DNA of 64,000 bases, from NCBI RefSeq assembly GCF_024741815.1, contig NZ_CP102951.1, positions 744,001 through 808,000 on the forward strand, written 5' to 3'. Numbering within the stretch: the first letter of the stretch is position 1; each line of letters opens with the position of its first letter. Both the position numbers and the translations under genes were made by a program. This document shows positions 1 to 7,240 of the stretch, in pieces. Under the pieces are notes generated by a model. It was not told the DNA's origin, did no database searches, and saw nothing but the letters and a program-made list of their open reading frames with translations. The DNA comes from Pseudomonas sp. LS1212 (GTDB lineage: Bacteria; Pseudomonadota; Gammaproteobacteria; Pseudomonadales; Pseudomonadaceae).

Positions 1-23
1 TTGAGACTATTGGCTAAACGGCT

Positions 24-1115
24 TTAGTCCGGGAACTTCAGCCATACCCGGGCACCGGTCGGGCGGCTCTGGCAGGCCAGGGTCCATCCCTCGGCCAGCT
101 CCTTGGCACTAAGCACGTCATTGCGTGCCAATTGGGTTTCGCCTTCCCGGATGGTGCACATGCACGCACCACAAAAGCCTTCTTCGCAGGACGAAGGGAC
201 GTCCAGGCCTGCGGCCTTGCAGCTCTGCAGGAGAGTATCGCCAGGGCGACAGGCAATCTCGTGGCGATGACCATCGAGCTCGACGATCAAGGCCTCGCAC
301 GCCGAGTTGGCCGCTGCAGCGCGCGCCAGGGCTTCTTGCGCCTGCACTTCATCAGGATCAGGCGGAGAAACGAAGCGCTCGACATGGATACGCTCGGCGG
401 CCTCGCCCAGGCCAAGCAGCGTGCGCTCCACGGTGTCCATGAACGGGCCGGGACCGCAAATGAAATAGTCGCCGGCACTGTGTCCGCGAACCAGTTGGCG
501 CACCTGCGCGTCAGTCAGAAACCCCTGCACGGAATCGAGTACGTGCACCACTTCCAGTTGCTCAGGGTTGTCCCTGGCGAGCTGGCGCAATTGGTCGCGG
601 AAAATCACCGAGGCTTCGTCGCGGTTGGCGTAGATAAGCTTGATCGGTCGCGCACTGGTCTGCAGCGACGACTTGAGAATGGAGAAAACCGGTGTGATGC
701 CTGAACCGCCACCAAAGAGAACCAGCGGTTTTTCGCTGTCCGTTTGACGCTCGTCCAGATAGAAGTGCCCGGCCGGTGGCAGCACTTCCAGCCAGTCACC
801 GACCTGCACCTGCTGGTTCATCCAGTTCGAGACCCGGCCGCCGTCGACCCGTTTGATCGTCACCTTGGGCCTGGCATCGCACACCGGCGAGCTGGCCATG
901 GAGTAACAGCGGGTCAACAGCTTGCCGGCGCAGGGCACGCGAAAGCTCAAGAACTGTCCCGGCTTGTAGCGAAAACGCTCGTGCAGCTGTTCCGGTACTT
1001 CGAGCACCAGCGAGCGGGCATCGGCGGTCTCAATGATCACCTCGCTGACTTGCAGGCGGTAACTCCCGCTCGCCGATTGCTCAGCCGGGTTCAGGTTCAG
1101 CTGTTGCGTGCCCAT
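24..1115 (-). CDS. kshB: KshB-like ferredoxin reductase component of 3-ketosteroid 9-alpha-hydroxylase
   Basis: This would pass electrons from NAD(P)H through FAD and a [2Fe-2S] centre to a Rieske oxygenase (KshA), which hydroxylates the steroid nucleus at C9 and opens ring B. The 363-aa protein has an FAD-binding part (RCYSMASSP, about residue 70), an NAD-binding part (GGGSGITPVFS, about 135) and a C-terminal plant-type ferredoxin with CEEGFCGACMC and a fourth Cys in LACQ. This order and length match KshB/HcaE-type reductases. ATG 1115 is preferred over GTG 1121 because AGAGGTG lies just upstream. It follows the SDR gene by 13 bp on the same strand. The oxygenase partner is not in the window, so the substrate is inferred from the neighbours; another ring-hydroxylating or monooxygenase partner is possible. 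Confidence 0.72.
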   Translation of the reverse strand: MGTQQLNLNPAEQSASGSYRLQVSEVIIETADARSLVLEVPEQLHERFRYKPGQFLSFRVPCAGKLLTRCYSMASSPVCDARPKVTIKRVDGGRVSNWMNQQVQVGDWLEVLPPAGHFYLDERQTDSEKPLVLFGGGSGITPVFSILKSSLQTSARPIKLIYANRDEASVIFRDQLRQLARDNPEQLEVVHVLDSVQGFLTDAQVRQLVRGHSAGDYFICGPGPFMDTVERTLLGLGEAAERIHVERFVSPPDPDEVQAQEALARAAAANSACEALIVELDGHRHEIACRPGDTLLQSCKAAGLDVPSSCEEGFCGACMCTIREGETQLARNDVLSAKELAEGWTLACQSRPTGARVWLKFPD

Positions 1116-1128
1116 AGTCACCTCTACC

Positions 1129-1884
1129 TCAGATCCCGCTGATCAGTTGCGCGTTGTCGACACGAATCTCGGCGCCGTTGACGAAGCGCGACTCATCGGC
1201 TGCGAGGAACAGTACAACGTTGGCGATGTCCCGGGGCGCGCACATGCGGTTCATGGGGTCCTGATCCAGCAGTTCCTGGGAGATCGGCTGGCCACCGGCC
1301 AGGGCCTGGGTCATCGGCGTGTTGACGCCGTCCGGGTGCACGCTGTTGCAGCGGATGCGATAACCCTGCTGTTTGCAGTGCAGTGCAATGGAGCGAGTCA
1401 TTGCCGCCACCGCGCCCTTGGAGGCGGAGTAGGCGCAGAACATCGGCATCGCGCCCAGCGCCGCGACCGAAGACATGTTGATGATCGAGCCGCCACCGGT
1501 TTCCTTCATGGCTTCGATGGCGTACTTGCAACCGAGAAAGTAACCGTCGCCATTGATCTTCTGCACCTTCTGCCACAGCTCCAGGGTGGTGTCCTCGATG
1601 CTGGCCATCGCGAGTATGGCGGCGTTGTTGACCAGCACATCCAGGCGACCGAAGTGTTGCACGGTGGTCTTGATCACCTGTTGCCAATCGCTTTCGCTGG
1701 CAATGTCATGGCGGATGAACAGGGCATTACTACCGATCTCGGCGGCCACCTGGCGACCGGCTTCTTCGTTGAGGTCGGTGAGCACTACCTTGGCGCCTTC
1801 GCGGGCCAGCAGCAGGGCGTCTTCACGGCCGATGCCGCTGGCGGCGCCGGTGACGATGCAAACTTTACCTTCTACACGTTGCAT
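1129..1884 (-). CDS. SDR family 3-beta/17-beta-hydroxysteroid dehydrogenase-like
   Basis: A 251-aa classical short-chain dehydrogenase that would oxidise a steroid hydroxyl with NAD(P)+. Seen in the sequence: TGAASGIG (12-19), NNAA (86-89), Ser138/139, and the YSASK catalytic Tyr152/Lys156. From memory the overall pattern (RHDIASESDW, SIHPDG-like SVHPDG, FLAADES) is very close to the Comamonas testosteroni 3-beta/17-beta-hydroxysteroid dehydrogenase. It lies between hsaB and the kshB-like gene on the same strand, so a three-gene operon hsaB-SDR-kshB is likely. Position specificity (3-beta, 17-beta, 7-alpha or 12-alpha) cannot be read from sequence alone. Confidence 0.75.
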   Translation of the reverse strand: MQRVEGKVCIVTGAASGIGREDALLLAREGAKVVLTDLNEEAGRQVAAEIGSNALFIRHDIASESDWQQVIKTTVQHFGRLDVLVNNAAILAMASIEDTTLELWQKVQKINGDGYFLGCKYAIEAMKETGGGSIINMSSVAALGAMPMFCAYSASKGAVAAMTRSIALHCKQQGYRIRCNSVHPDGVNTPMTQALAGGQPISQELLDQDPMNRMCAPRDIANVVLFLAADESRFVNGAEIRVDNAQLISGI

Positions 1885-1941
1885 TGTTGTTCTCCTGATC
1901 GTGCGGTTTGAAAGTCGGCGTGGTCCGCCATAAGGCTGGCC

Positions 1942-2457
1942 TTAGCCGGCTGCTGCGAGAGAGGGGGCGGGTGCAGCGGTCGTGGTGTAACTGCCGTCGA
2001 GATAGACCAGTGGGGTAATGGTGGCGCTGGTGTGAATCTGCAGGATGCGACCGATGAAGACAGTGTGGGTGCCGTAGCTGAACTGGCCGTCCTGGCGGCA
2101 GAGGATCGCCGACTGGGCGTCGCCCAGATACGGAATGCCTTGGGCACTGGTCAGCCAGTTGCCGCGGCCGAAGCGTGCCTCGCCCTTGATTGCGCCGCTG
2201 CACAGGTGCGCCAGGTCCTGTTGCTCGAGCCCAAGGATGTTCACGCAGAAGTCTGCACCGGCCTCGAGGGCGGCATGCGGCGAAGCGGTCTTGTTCACGC
2301 AGATCAGCAGCGATGGCGGCTCGGTGCTCAGCGAGTCGACCGCCGTGGCCGCCATGGCGAAACGCTCGGTGCCGTTGCTGGTGCTGATTATGGTGACTGA
2401 CTTGGCCAGGCGGCGCATGGCCTGGAGCATGTCGGCTTTCAGATTGACGTCATTCAT
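1942..2457 (-). CDS. hsaB: Flavin reductase HsaB of the steroid ring-A monooxygenase
   Basis: A 171-aa flavin reductase-like FMN-binding protein that supplies reduced flavin to HsaA. Family features are the LAKSVTIIST start of the split-barrel fold, ATAVDSLSTEPPSLLICVN and the FCVNIL block. ATG 2457 gives the usual length; reading further upstream only adds unlikely sequence. It is divergent from hsaA (222-bp spacer) and leads the minus-strand hsaB-SDR-kshB unit. A CTAGTCC motif lies 74-80 bp upstream of the start. The corresponding Comamonas name would be tesA1/tesA2. The last roughly 15 residues are a low-complexity Ala/Pro tail. Confidence 0.8.
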   Translation of the reverse strand: MNDVNLKADMLQAMRRLAKSVTIISTSNGTERFAMAATAVDSLSTEPPSLLICVNKTASPHAALEAGADFCVNILGLEQQDLAHLCSGAIKGEARFGRGNWLTSAQGIPYLGDAQSAILCRQDGQFSYGTHTVFIGRILQIHTSATITPLVYLDGSYTTTAAPAPSLAAAG

Positions 2458-2521
2458 CGCACGGCCCTCTCGTTGTGCATGGAGTGGGATGAATTCTTGC
2501 AATGACGTCCAGCGGCAACAT

Positions 2522-2537
2522 CGTCCGAGGGGACTAG
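2522..2537 (-). promoter_or_regulatory. CTAGTCC motif in the hsaB/hsaA divergent promoter region
   Basis: Reading the minus strand, CTAGTCCCCTCGGACG sits 65-80 bp upstream of the hsaB start. The same 16-bp pattern with two changes occurs upstream of hsaC, and the CTAGTCC core occurs before the LLM gene and the lipoprotein gene. GTCC-N4-GGAC inside it is an inverted repeat. CTAG is rare in such genomes, so four hits at similar distances are unlikely to be chance. The regulator is unknown. Confidence 0.5.
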
Positions 2538-2678
2538 TCGCCCCTCACAAGGGCACGCATGGTCCGTTTGAGGGATGTTCGCGCGTGCGTGCGTTGCTTG
2601 AATGCCGAGGTGGAGGCGAGCGCCGCCCCCGCTGCACGCGCGCCCCGGCGGACGGGGTGAACAGAGGAGAACAACAAT

Positions 2679-3863
2679 ATGCTCAACCAGGACCTGATTC
2701 GCCAGCGTCTGAGCCAACGTGCCCGCGAGCTGGTGCCGATCTTGCGTGAACGCGCCCCGCATGCCGCCCAGCTTGGTCAGCTATCGCCAGAGACAATTCG
2801 CGATTTCCAGGAAGCCGGTTTCTTCCGCATCCTCCAGCCGTCGCGCTGGGAGGGCTATGAACTGGAGCCCAAGGATTTCTTCGACGTCCAGATGACCCTG
2901 GCCGAAGGCTGCATGTCCTCGGCATGGGTGCTCGGGGTGGTGGCCATCCACAACTGGCAGCTCGCGCTGTTCGATGATCGCGCCGCCCAGGATGTCTGGG
3001 GTGACGATTCAAGCGTGCTGATTTCTTCCTCCTATATGCCGGTGGGCAAGGTCGAGCGGGTCGAAGGGGGCTTCAAGCTGAGCGGGCGTTGGGGTTTCTC
3101 CTCCGGCAGCAAGCATTGCGACTGGGTGTTCCTTGGTGCAATGGTGCCGCCAGAAGAGGCGGGCGGTGCACCGGATTATCGGACTTTCCTGGTGCCGCGC
3201 AGCGATTACCAGATTCTCGATAACTGGAACGTGATGGGCCTGGAGGCCACCGGCTCCCACGACATCCTGGTAGAAAACGCTTTTGTGCCCGAATACCGCA
3301 CGCACCGCTCCCTGGACGGCTTCATGCAGAACAGTCCGGGCAACGCGGTGAACACCGCGCCGCTGTTCCGCCTGCCATTTGGTCAGATATTCGTGCGGGC
3401 GGTGTCGTCTTCGGCCATCGGTGCCCTGCAAGGCGCGGTCGATCAGTTCGTGGAGCACAACCGCGCCCGCGTCGGCGTCAACGATGGCCGCAAGATGCTT
3501 CAGGACCCGGCCGCGCAGACCGTGCTGGCCAACGCCATGGTCTGCGTCGATGAGTGCAAGACCGTATTGCACCGCAATTTCGCCCTGATGCTGCAACGCG
3601 CACAAAGCGGCGAGCCGTTGAGCATGCCGGAGCGGGTGAAGATGCGTTACGACTCGTCGCTGGTCGTCGACAAGTGCGCCAAGGCGGTCGCCGACCTGAT
3701 GTTCAACAGCGGCGCCTCGACGATTTTCCGTAGCCACGCAATCAACCGCGCCTTCCGCGACATTCATACCGGCCGCGCGCATGTCGCCAACAACCCGGCC
3801 AAGTACGCCTGGAATCTGGGTGGTGTGAGCATGGGTCAGGACAGCAGCGACTTTTTCCTCTGA
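2679..3863 (+). CDS. hsaA: 3-HSA hydroxylase HsaA (flavin-dependent monooxygenase, oxygenase component)
   Basis: This enzyme hydroxylates the phenolic ring A of 3-HSA (the 9,10-secosteroid) at C4 using flavin reduced by HsaB, giving the catechol 3,4-DHSA. The 394-aa protein has the acyl-CoA-dehydrogenase-like fold of group D monooxygenases: an N-terminal helical domain, the middle beta domain (GRWGFSSGSKHCDWVFLGA) and a C-terminal four-helix domain. Its length equals that of mycobacterial HsaA as I recall it. AGAGGAGAAC precedes the ATG. It is divergent from hsaB, and the split over two strands still keeps both partners under one promoter region. Confidence 0.82.
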   Translation: MLNQDLIRQRLSQRARELVPILRERAPHAAQLGQLSPETIRDFQEAGFFRILQPSRWEGYELEPKDFFDVQMTLAEGCMSSAWVLGVVAIHNWQLALFDDRAAQDVWGDDSSVLISSSYMPVGKVERVEGGFKLSGRWGFSSGSKHCDWVFLGAMVPPEEAGGAPDYRTFLVPRSDYQILDNWNVMGLEATGSHDILVENAFVPEYRTHRSLDGFMQNSPGNAVNTAPLFRLPFGQIFVRAVSSSAIGALQGAVDQFVEHNRARVGVNDGRKMLQDPAAQTVLANAMVCVDECKTVLHRNFALMLQRAQSGEPLSMPERVKMRYDSSLVVDKCAKAVADLMFNSGASTIFRSHAINRAFRDIHTGRAHVANNPAKYAWNLGGVSMGQDSSDFFL

Positions 3864-3908
3864 ACCCAGGGCGGCGCCGCCAATGTGCGGCGTTGCTACC
3901 AAAACCAG

Positions 3909-3915
3909 CTAGTCC
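3909..3915 (+). promoter_or_regulatory. CTAGTCC motif upstream of the LLM gene
   Basis: CTAGTCC at this position, followed by GTTTGCG, ends 98 bp before the LLM start codon. It is one of four copies in promoter regions of the steroid cluster, in the same orientation relative to the gene as the copies before hsaC, hsaB and the lipoprotein gene. Confidence 0.45.
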
Positions 3916-4013
3916 GTTTGCGTGATTCGAGCGCCCCGGCGATCCCCGAGCATGGTGGCAAGGCGTAGGTCTCAGGCGCCGACTGCGCATTCAATACAGA
4001 ACAAGGATCAACC

Positions 4014-5141
4014 ATGAAATTCTCATTGATTTACGAAGCCCAGACGGTGGACTCCAGTCGCGAAGGCGACCGCCGGATTTTCGATGACACCGTCGAGCAG
4101 GCCGTGCTTGCCGACAAGCTTGGCTTCGACACCTTCTGGTGCGTGGAGCACACCGCGCTGAGCAATTACTCGCACATGTCCGCGCCGGAAACCATGCTGG
4201 CCTTCGTCGCCGGCAAGACCGAGCGCATCGGCATCGGCCACGGCGTGGTCTGCCTGCCACCGGCAATGAACCATCCGGTGAAGGTGGCTGAGCGCATCGC
4301 CACCCTCGACCTGCTGTCCAAGGGCCGTGTGCACTTCGGCGTCGGCAAGGGCGGAACTCAACAGGAAGCCGGCACCTTCGGCTATGACCTGGCGACCCTG
4401 CAGCCGCAGATCGACGAAATGATGTACCTGATCCCGAAAATGTTCGTGCAGGACGAGATCGAGCACCACGGCGATTTTGTGCAGATCCCCAAGCGCCCGA
4501 TCCATCCAAAGCCTTACCAGGACCCGCACCCGCCGATGTACCTGGCGTGCACCAACACCGAATCGCTGAAAAACGCCGGCGGTCGCGGCATGGGCGCCCT
4601 GGTGCTGGGCTTCGGTGGCCCGGAAGAAATCGCCAAAAAGGTCGAGGTGTACCACGAGGCCTGGGATAACCGTGACGAGAAGAAGCAGGTGGGCTTCCGT
4701 CCCAACCGCCACATCGCGGCCCTGTGCCCGGCGATCGTGCTCGATGACAACGCAGAAGCGCGGCGCATCGGTATCCGTGGCCAGCGCTACTTCATGGAGT
4801 CGCTGGGCTACTGGTACGGCGGTGGCGAGCGTCCGGACCCGGAGAAGTGGAAAGACGACACCTTCGTCGATGGCAACGGCCAGAGCGTGATCAAGTCACG
4901 CTTCGCCTCCGAAGAAGTCAGCGTCGACTTCTCCGACCCGACCATGGCCATGATGAACCCCAACCATGCCTACGGCACGGTCGAGGATTGCATCGGTTAT
5001 GTGCAGCGTCTTGTGGATGCCGGGGCCGATGAGATCCTGTTCATCTGCCAGATGGGCACCGTGCCGCAGTGGGCGCAGTTGGAGACCCTGAAGAATATTG
5101 GCGAGAAGGTGATTCCTTACTTCCGTAATCAGCAGAAATAA
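4014..5141 (+). CDS. LLM-class (luciferase-like) flavin-dependent oxidoreductase
   Basis: A 375-aa TIM-barrel protein of the bacterial luciferase family. These proteins use reduced FMN supplied by a separate reductase to oxygenate or oxidise small molecules. Seen: DKLGFDTFWCVEHTAL near residue 35, the GIGHGVVCLPPAMNHPVKVAERIATLD strand/helix block and GKGGTQQEAGTFGYD. It lies between hsaA and hsaC in a steroid cluster and has its own upstream CTAGTCC motif, so a steroid or secosteroid substrate, or a bile-acid side chain, is a reasonable inference. No family member with this exact role is known to me. HsaB could be the flavin donor. A 3'-terminal fragment of a second copy lies at 6838-6929. 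Confidence 0.7.
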   Translation: MKFSLIYEAQTVDSSREGDRRIFDDTVEQAVLADKLGFDTFWCVEHTALSNYSHMSAPETMLAFVAGKTERIGIGHGVVCLPPAMNHPVKVAERIATLDLLSKGRVHFGVGKGGTQQEAGTFGYDLATLQPQIDEMMYLIPKMFVQDEIEHHGDFVQIPKRPIHPKPYQDPHPPMYLACTNTESLKNAGGRGMGALVLGFGGPEEIAKKVEVYHEAWDNRDEKKQVGFRPNRHIAALCPAIVLDDNAEARRIGIRGQRYFMESLGYWYGGGERPDPEKWKDDTFVDGNGQSVIKSRFASEEVSVDFSDPTMAMMNPNHAYGTVEDCIGYVQRLVDAGADEILFICQMGTVPQWAQLETLKNIGEKVIPYFRNQQK

Positions 5142-5147
5142 TGATTG

Positions 5148-5164
5148 AAGGCCCTTTGGGCCTT
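5148..5164 (+). terminator. Short GC-rich hairpin after the LLM gene
   Basis: AAGGCCC-TTT-GGGCCTT begins 6 bp after the LLM stop codon. The following T-tract is weak, so it may attenuate rather than fully terminate; a stronger hairpin follows at 5265-5287. Confidence 0.4.
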
Positions 5165-5165
5165 A

Positions 5166-5235
5166 TCGCTGGCAAGCCAACTCCCACAGGTATTGCGTTT
5201 GGCATAAACCTCTGTGGGAGCGGGCTTGCCCGCGA
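5166..5235. repeat. REP doublet (REPIN)
   Basis: Two inverted REP units face each other: TCGCTGGCAAGCCAACTCCC at the left and its near-complement, core GTGGGAGCGGGCTTGCCCGC, at the right, about 22 bp apart. This is the common Pseudomonas REP type. It lies between the LLM gene and a terminator. Confidence 0.75.
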
Positions 5236-5264
5236 TCGAGTGCGAAGCACTCGCCATGCCACGC

Positions 5265-5287
5265 AAACGGGCCTTCATGGCCCGTTT
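5265..5287 (+). terminator. Rho-independent terminator downstream of the LLM gene
   Basis: AAACGGGCC-TTCAT-GGCCCGTTT followed by TACGTTT. A homologous hairpin (AAACGGGCC-TGTGAT-GGCCCGTTT) stands at 7075-7098 after the second LLM 3' end, which shows that the whole 3' segment is duplicated. Confidence 0.7.
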
Positions 5288-5488
5288 TACGTTTCTCTCA
5301 GATATCCGTTTACATCCGTCAGATGGGGCTTTGCCACATTGGTCTCGCCCATGGTCCCGAACGATTATGAGTCATTCGTGAAGTCTGGCCGGTTTCGCGT
5401 CTGAACTTCGTGTAGTCCATTTCCCAAAGATGCAGCAGGGGGCTGCACCCCTAGCTCCTCCTTTGCACACTGGTCGCCCAACGATTCA

Positions 5489-5665
5489 ATGAAGGTCCAT
5501 ACCTTGGCAGGGGAGTGCACTCAGTGGTGCAGAGGAGTTGCTAAGGGAACTTGCGGAGTAAATATTTTGGATTCTTTCTATCGGCACTACTTGGCTGAAA
5601 AAAATCATCCCATTGAAGATGATACTTTGGAGAAGGCGCTTGAAAGTTTTGAGGGGCGGCGCTGA
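5489..5665 (+). pseudogene. 58-codon ORF, probable 5' part of a frameshifted toxin-like gene
   Basis: ATG 5489 opens a 58-codon frame ending in ...TLEKALESFEGRR and TGA at 5663. The next frame (+1) is open from 5653 and continues without a stop through the 5755-6339 gene. Together they would read as one protein of about 280 residues, so a single-base change near 5655 may have split one gene. The alternative is two translationally coupled genes, with CTG 5662 overlapping the TGA. The segment is AT-rich compared with its surroundings and has no recognisable domain. Confidence 0.4.
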
Positions 5666-5754
5666 AGTTTTCTTCGGATTTTATAAATGATGCAAAGCAG
5701 CGAGACAACTACAATCGCAACGTCAAGAGGGTTAAGGCTGAAGTTCTGGCTCAA

Positions 5755-6339
5755 GTGAAGTCTGGCAATGTTTCGGTGAAAGAGGCGGCGGAGCACTGCT
5801 ACGAAATGCGAAACAAGATTATGGCTGAGGTGAGAGCGAAGACATCAAGGAGTGGAGTAGCCATCACGGAGCGAAAAAAGGTTGTCTCTCCTGCGCTAGA
5901 GCAATTGCTGGATGAGAAAGCTATCAAGAAATTTGGTAGAAGATTTGTTGAGCTTGGTGCTGAGCAGAAAAATTCAATTCACTATGAAATTGTTGAGTCT
6001 TCAGCCAGGCCGAACACTAAATATAATACGCTCAATAAAACGTTAAGGGTAACAGGTAAGGTGCTAATAGTAGTCACTATCACGTATGCCGTATACGACA
6101 TCGCTAATGCTGAGAACAAGGCAAAAGAAGCTATAAAGCAGGGAGCTGTAATCGGCGGAGGGATAGCAGGGACGATCGCGGCGAATGCTGCAGTTTTAAC
6201 GGTATGCGGGCCAGCAGCTCCGGTGTGTACGATTGCACTGCTGCTCGCTGGTGGTGCCTCGGCTGGCTGGCTCACATCAAAAGTATTGGATTCTTTTAAT
6301 GATGAATTAGAGGAGTTTACTAAGTGGCAGGTTAAATAG
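5755..6339 (+). CDS. Uncharacterised toxin-like protein with glycine-rich hydrophobic segment
   Basis: Family not recognised. From GTG 5755 the product has 194 aa. The same frame is open upstream to 5653, so the true start or fusion point is uncertain. The N-terminal half is charged and helical (MRNKIMAEVRAKT). Residues about 100-175 contain two hydrophobic stretches, the second rich in Gly/Ala (GAVIGGGIAGTIAANAAVLT and PAAPVCTIALLLAGGASAG). This layout resembles membrane-inserting C-terminal toxin domains. A small membrane protein, a candidate immunity protein, follows 95 bp later. The low GC content and flanking duplicated sequence indicate acquired DNA. Toxin function is inference. Confidence 0.45.
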   Translation: MKSGNVSVKEAAEHCYEMRNKIMAEVRAKTSRSGVAITERKKVVSPALEQLLDEKAIKKFGRRFVELGAEQKNSIHYEIVESSARPNTKYNTLNKTLRVTGKVLIVVTITYAVYDIANAENKAKEAIKQGAVIGGGIAGTIAANAAVLTVCGPAAPVCTIALLLAGGASAGWLTSKVLDSFNDELEEFTKWQVK

Positions 6340-6434
6340 CGGGAGTAGGGGTGGGTGTAGGCGGAGTAAAGTATTTTTAAATGGATAATGCAGGTTGGTT
6401 TATAAGGTGTGGAGGTGATTTTTAAGGGGGGGGT

Positions 6435-6824
6435 ATGGATAATTCAATGTTGTTGGTGGTTTTGAAGTTGTCCTTGGTTTTTGGACCTTTATTTGTTAGT
6501 TTTATAGGGGTTGGTGTTAATTGCTATATTGCATGTCGTGATTTGGATGTGATACTTAATAATTTTAAGAATAGCTATGTCATAACCTCCTGCGGAGGTA
6601 TGTGGGAGGGTGGTTCATTTTTTGCGCGCTGCATGTTGACTGCTATGATTTCCGGGGGGGTACTTTGGCCTAACAAACATATTCGTAATGGGTCGCTAGA
6701 TCCAGAGGAGCTCGCTCGTTTGCCGGTCTCAATAAAGCTGCGCATGAAGTGGTCGGTAGGGCTCATGTTTTTCGGTCTTGCATGGCTGTTCGTTGTTGCT
6801 GTTATTGTTGAGTTTTTCAAATAG
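6435..6824 (+). CDS. Small membrane protein, candidate immunity protein
   Basis: A 129-aa protein with two clear membrane segments: residues about 5-35 (LLVVLKLSLVFGPLFVSFIG) and about 105-128 (SVGLMFFGLAWLFVVAVIV). A charged loop (DPEELARLPVSIKLRMK) lies between them. A run of eight G residues ahead of the ATG serves as the ribosome site. It is AT-rich and directly downstream of a putative membrane-active toxin, so immunity is the simplest guess. No homologue is recognised, and it could be an unrelated small membrane protein. Confidence 0.45.
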   Translation: MDNSMLLVVLKLSLVFGPLFVSFIGVGVNCYIACRDLDVILNNFKNSYVITSCGGMWEGGSFFARCMLTAMISGGVLWPNKHIRNGSLDPEELARLPVSIKLRMKWSVGLMFFGLAWLFVVAVIVEFFK

Positions 6825-6837
6825 CTGGTCAGGGTAT

Positions 6838-6929
6838 GCATGGTTGCCGTGCCGCAGTGGGCGCAGTTGGAGACGCTGAAGAAAATTCGCGAGAAGGTGA
6901 TTTGTTACCTCCGCAAGAAGCAAGGCTGA
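6838..6929 (+). pseudogene. 3'-end fragment of a second LLM oxidoreductase gene
   Basis: Reads VPQWAQLETLKKIREKVI and then a stop. This matches the last roughly 28 codons of the 4014-5141 gene (VPQWAQLETLKNIGEKVI) with several substitutions. Like the intact gene it is followed by a REP doublet and then an ACGGGCC hairpin. The nucleotide divergence shows it is not a recent exact duplication. It may be the end of a former tandem paralogue or of a homologue brought in with the AT-rich islet. Confidence 0.8.
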
Positions 6930-6947
6930 TCCAGCGGGCACCGTAAA

Positions 6948-7059
6948 CCCTGTAGCCGCTGCCGAAGGCTGCGCTGGAGTCCCGCAGGGGCTCCTCAGCG
7001 ATCTCAAGATCTTGCGCCTGCTTCGCACGCGAGCGCAGCCTTCGGCAGCGGCTACAGGG
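6948..7059. repeat. REP doublet (REPIN) of a second type
   Basis: A 28-bp arm with core GTAGCCGCTGCCGAAGGCTG (6948-6975) is repeated as a perfect inverted copy at 7032-7059 around a 56-bp spacer. The sequence class differs from the 5166-5235 doublet although it occupies the equivalent place after an LLM 3' end. Confidence 0.8.
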
Positions 7060-7074
7060 GTTATCTGCAATTCG

Positions 7075-7098
7075 AAACGGGCCTGTGATGGCCCGTTT
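7075..7098 (+). terminator. Rho-independent terminator after the LLM remnant
   Basis: AAACGGGCC-TGTGAT-GGCCCGTTTTT. The 9-bp stem is the same as the one at 5265-5287. Confidence 0.65.
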
Positions 7099-7125
7099 TT
7101 ACATTCCCCCAACCACCCATTCCCG

Positions 7126-7141
7126 CTAGTCCCATTGGACG
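7126..7141 (+). promoter_or_regulatory. CTAGTCC motif upstream of hsaC
   Basis: CTAGTCCCATTGGACG ends 99 bp before the hsaC start. It differs at two positions from the copy before hsaB (CTAGTCCCCTCGGACG). The element probably controls the long hsaC-ipd operon. Confidence 0.5.
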
Positions 7142-7240
7142 ATGTTGGCCCTGCCCAAACCCGCTTAAATCCCTCTCCATAAGGCCTCCCCGGCATTTGC
7201 CACGGGGCGGCTCGGCCTGTTCAAAGCGAGGAGTGCATCC

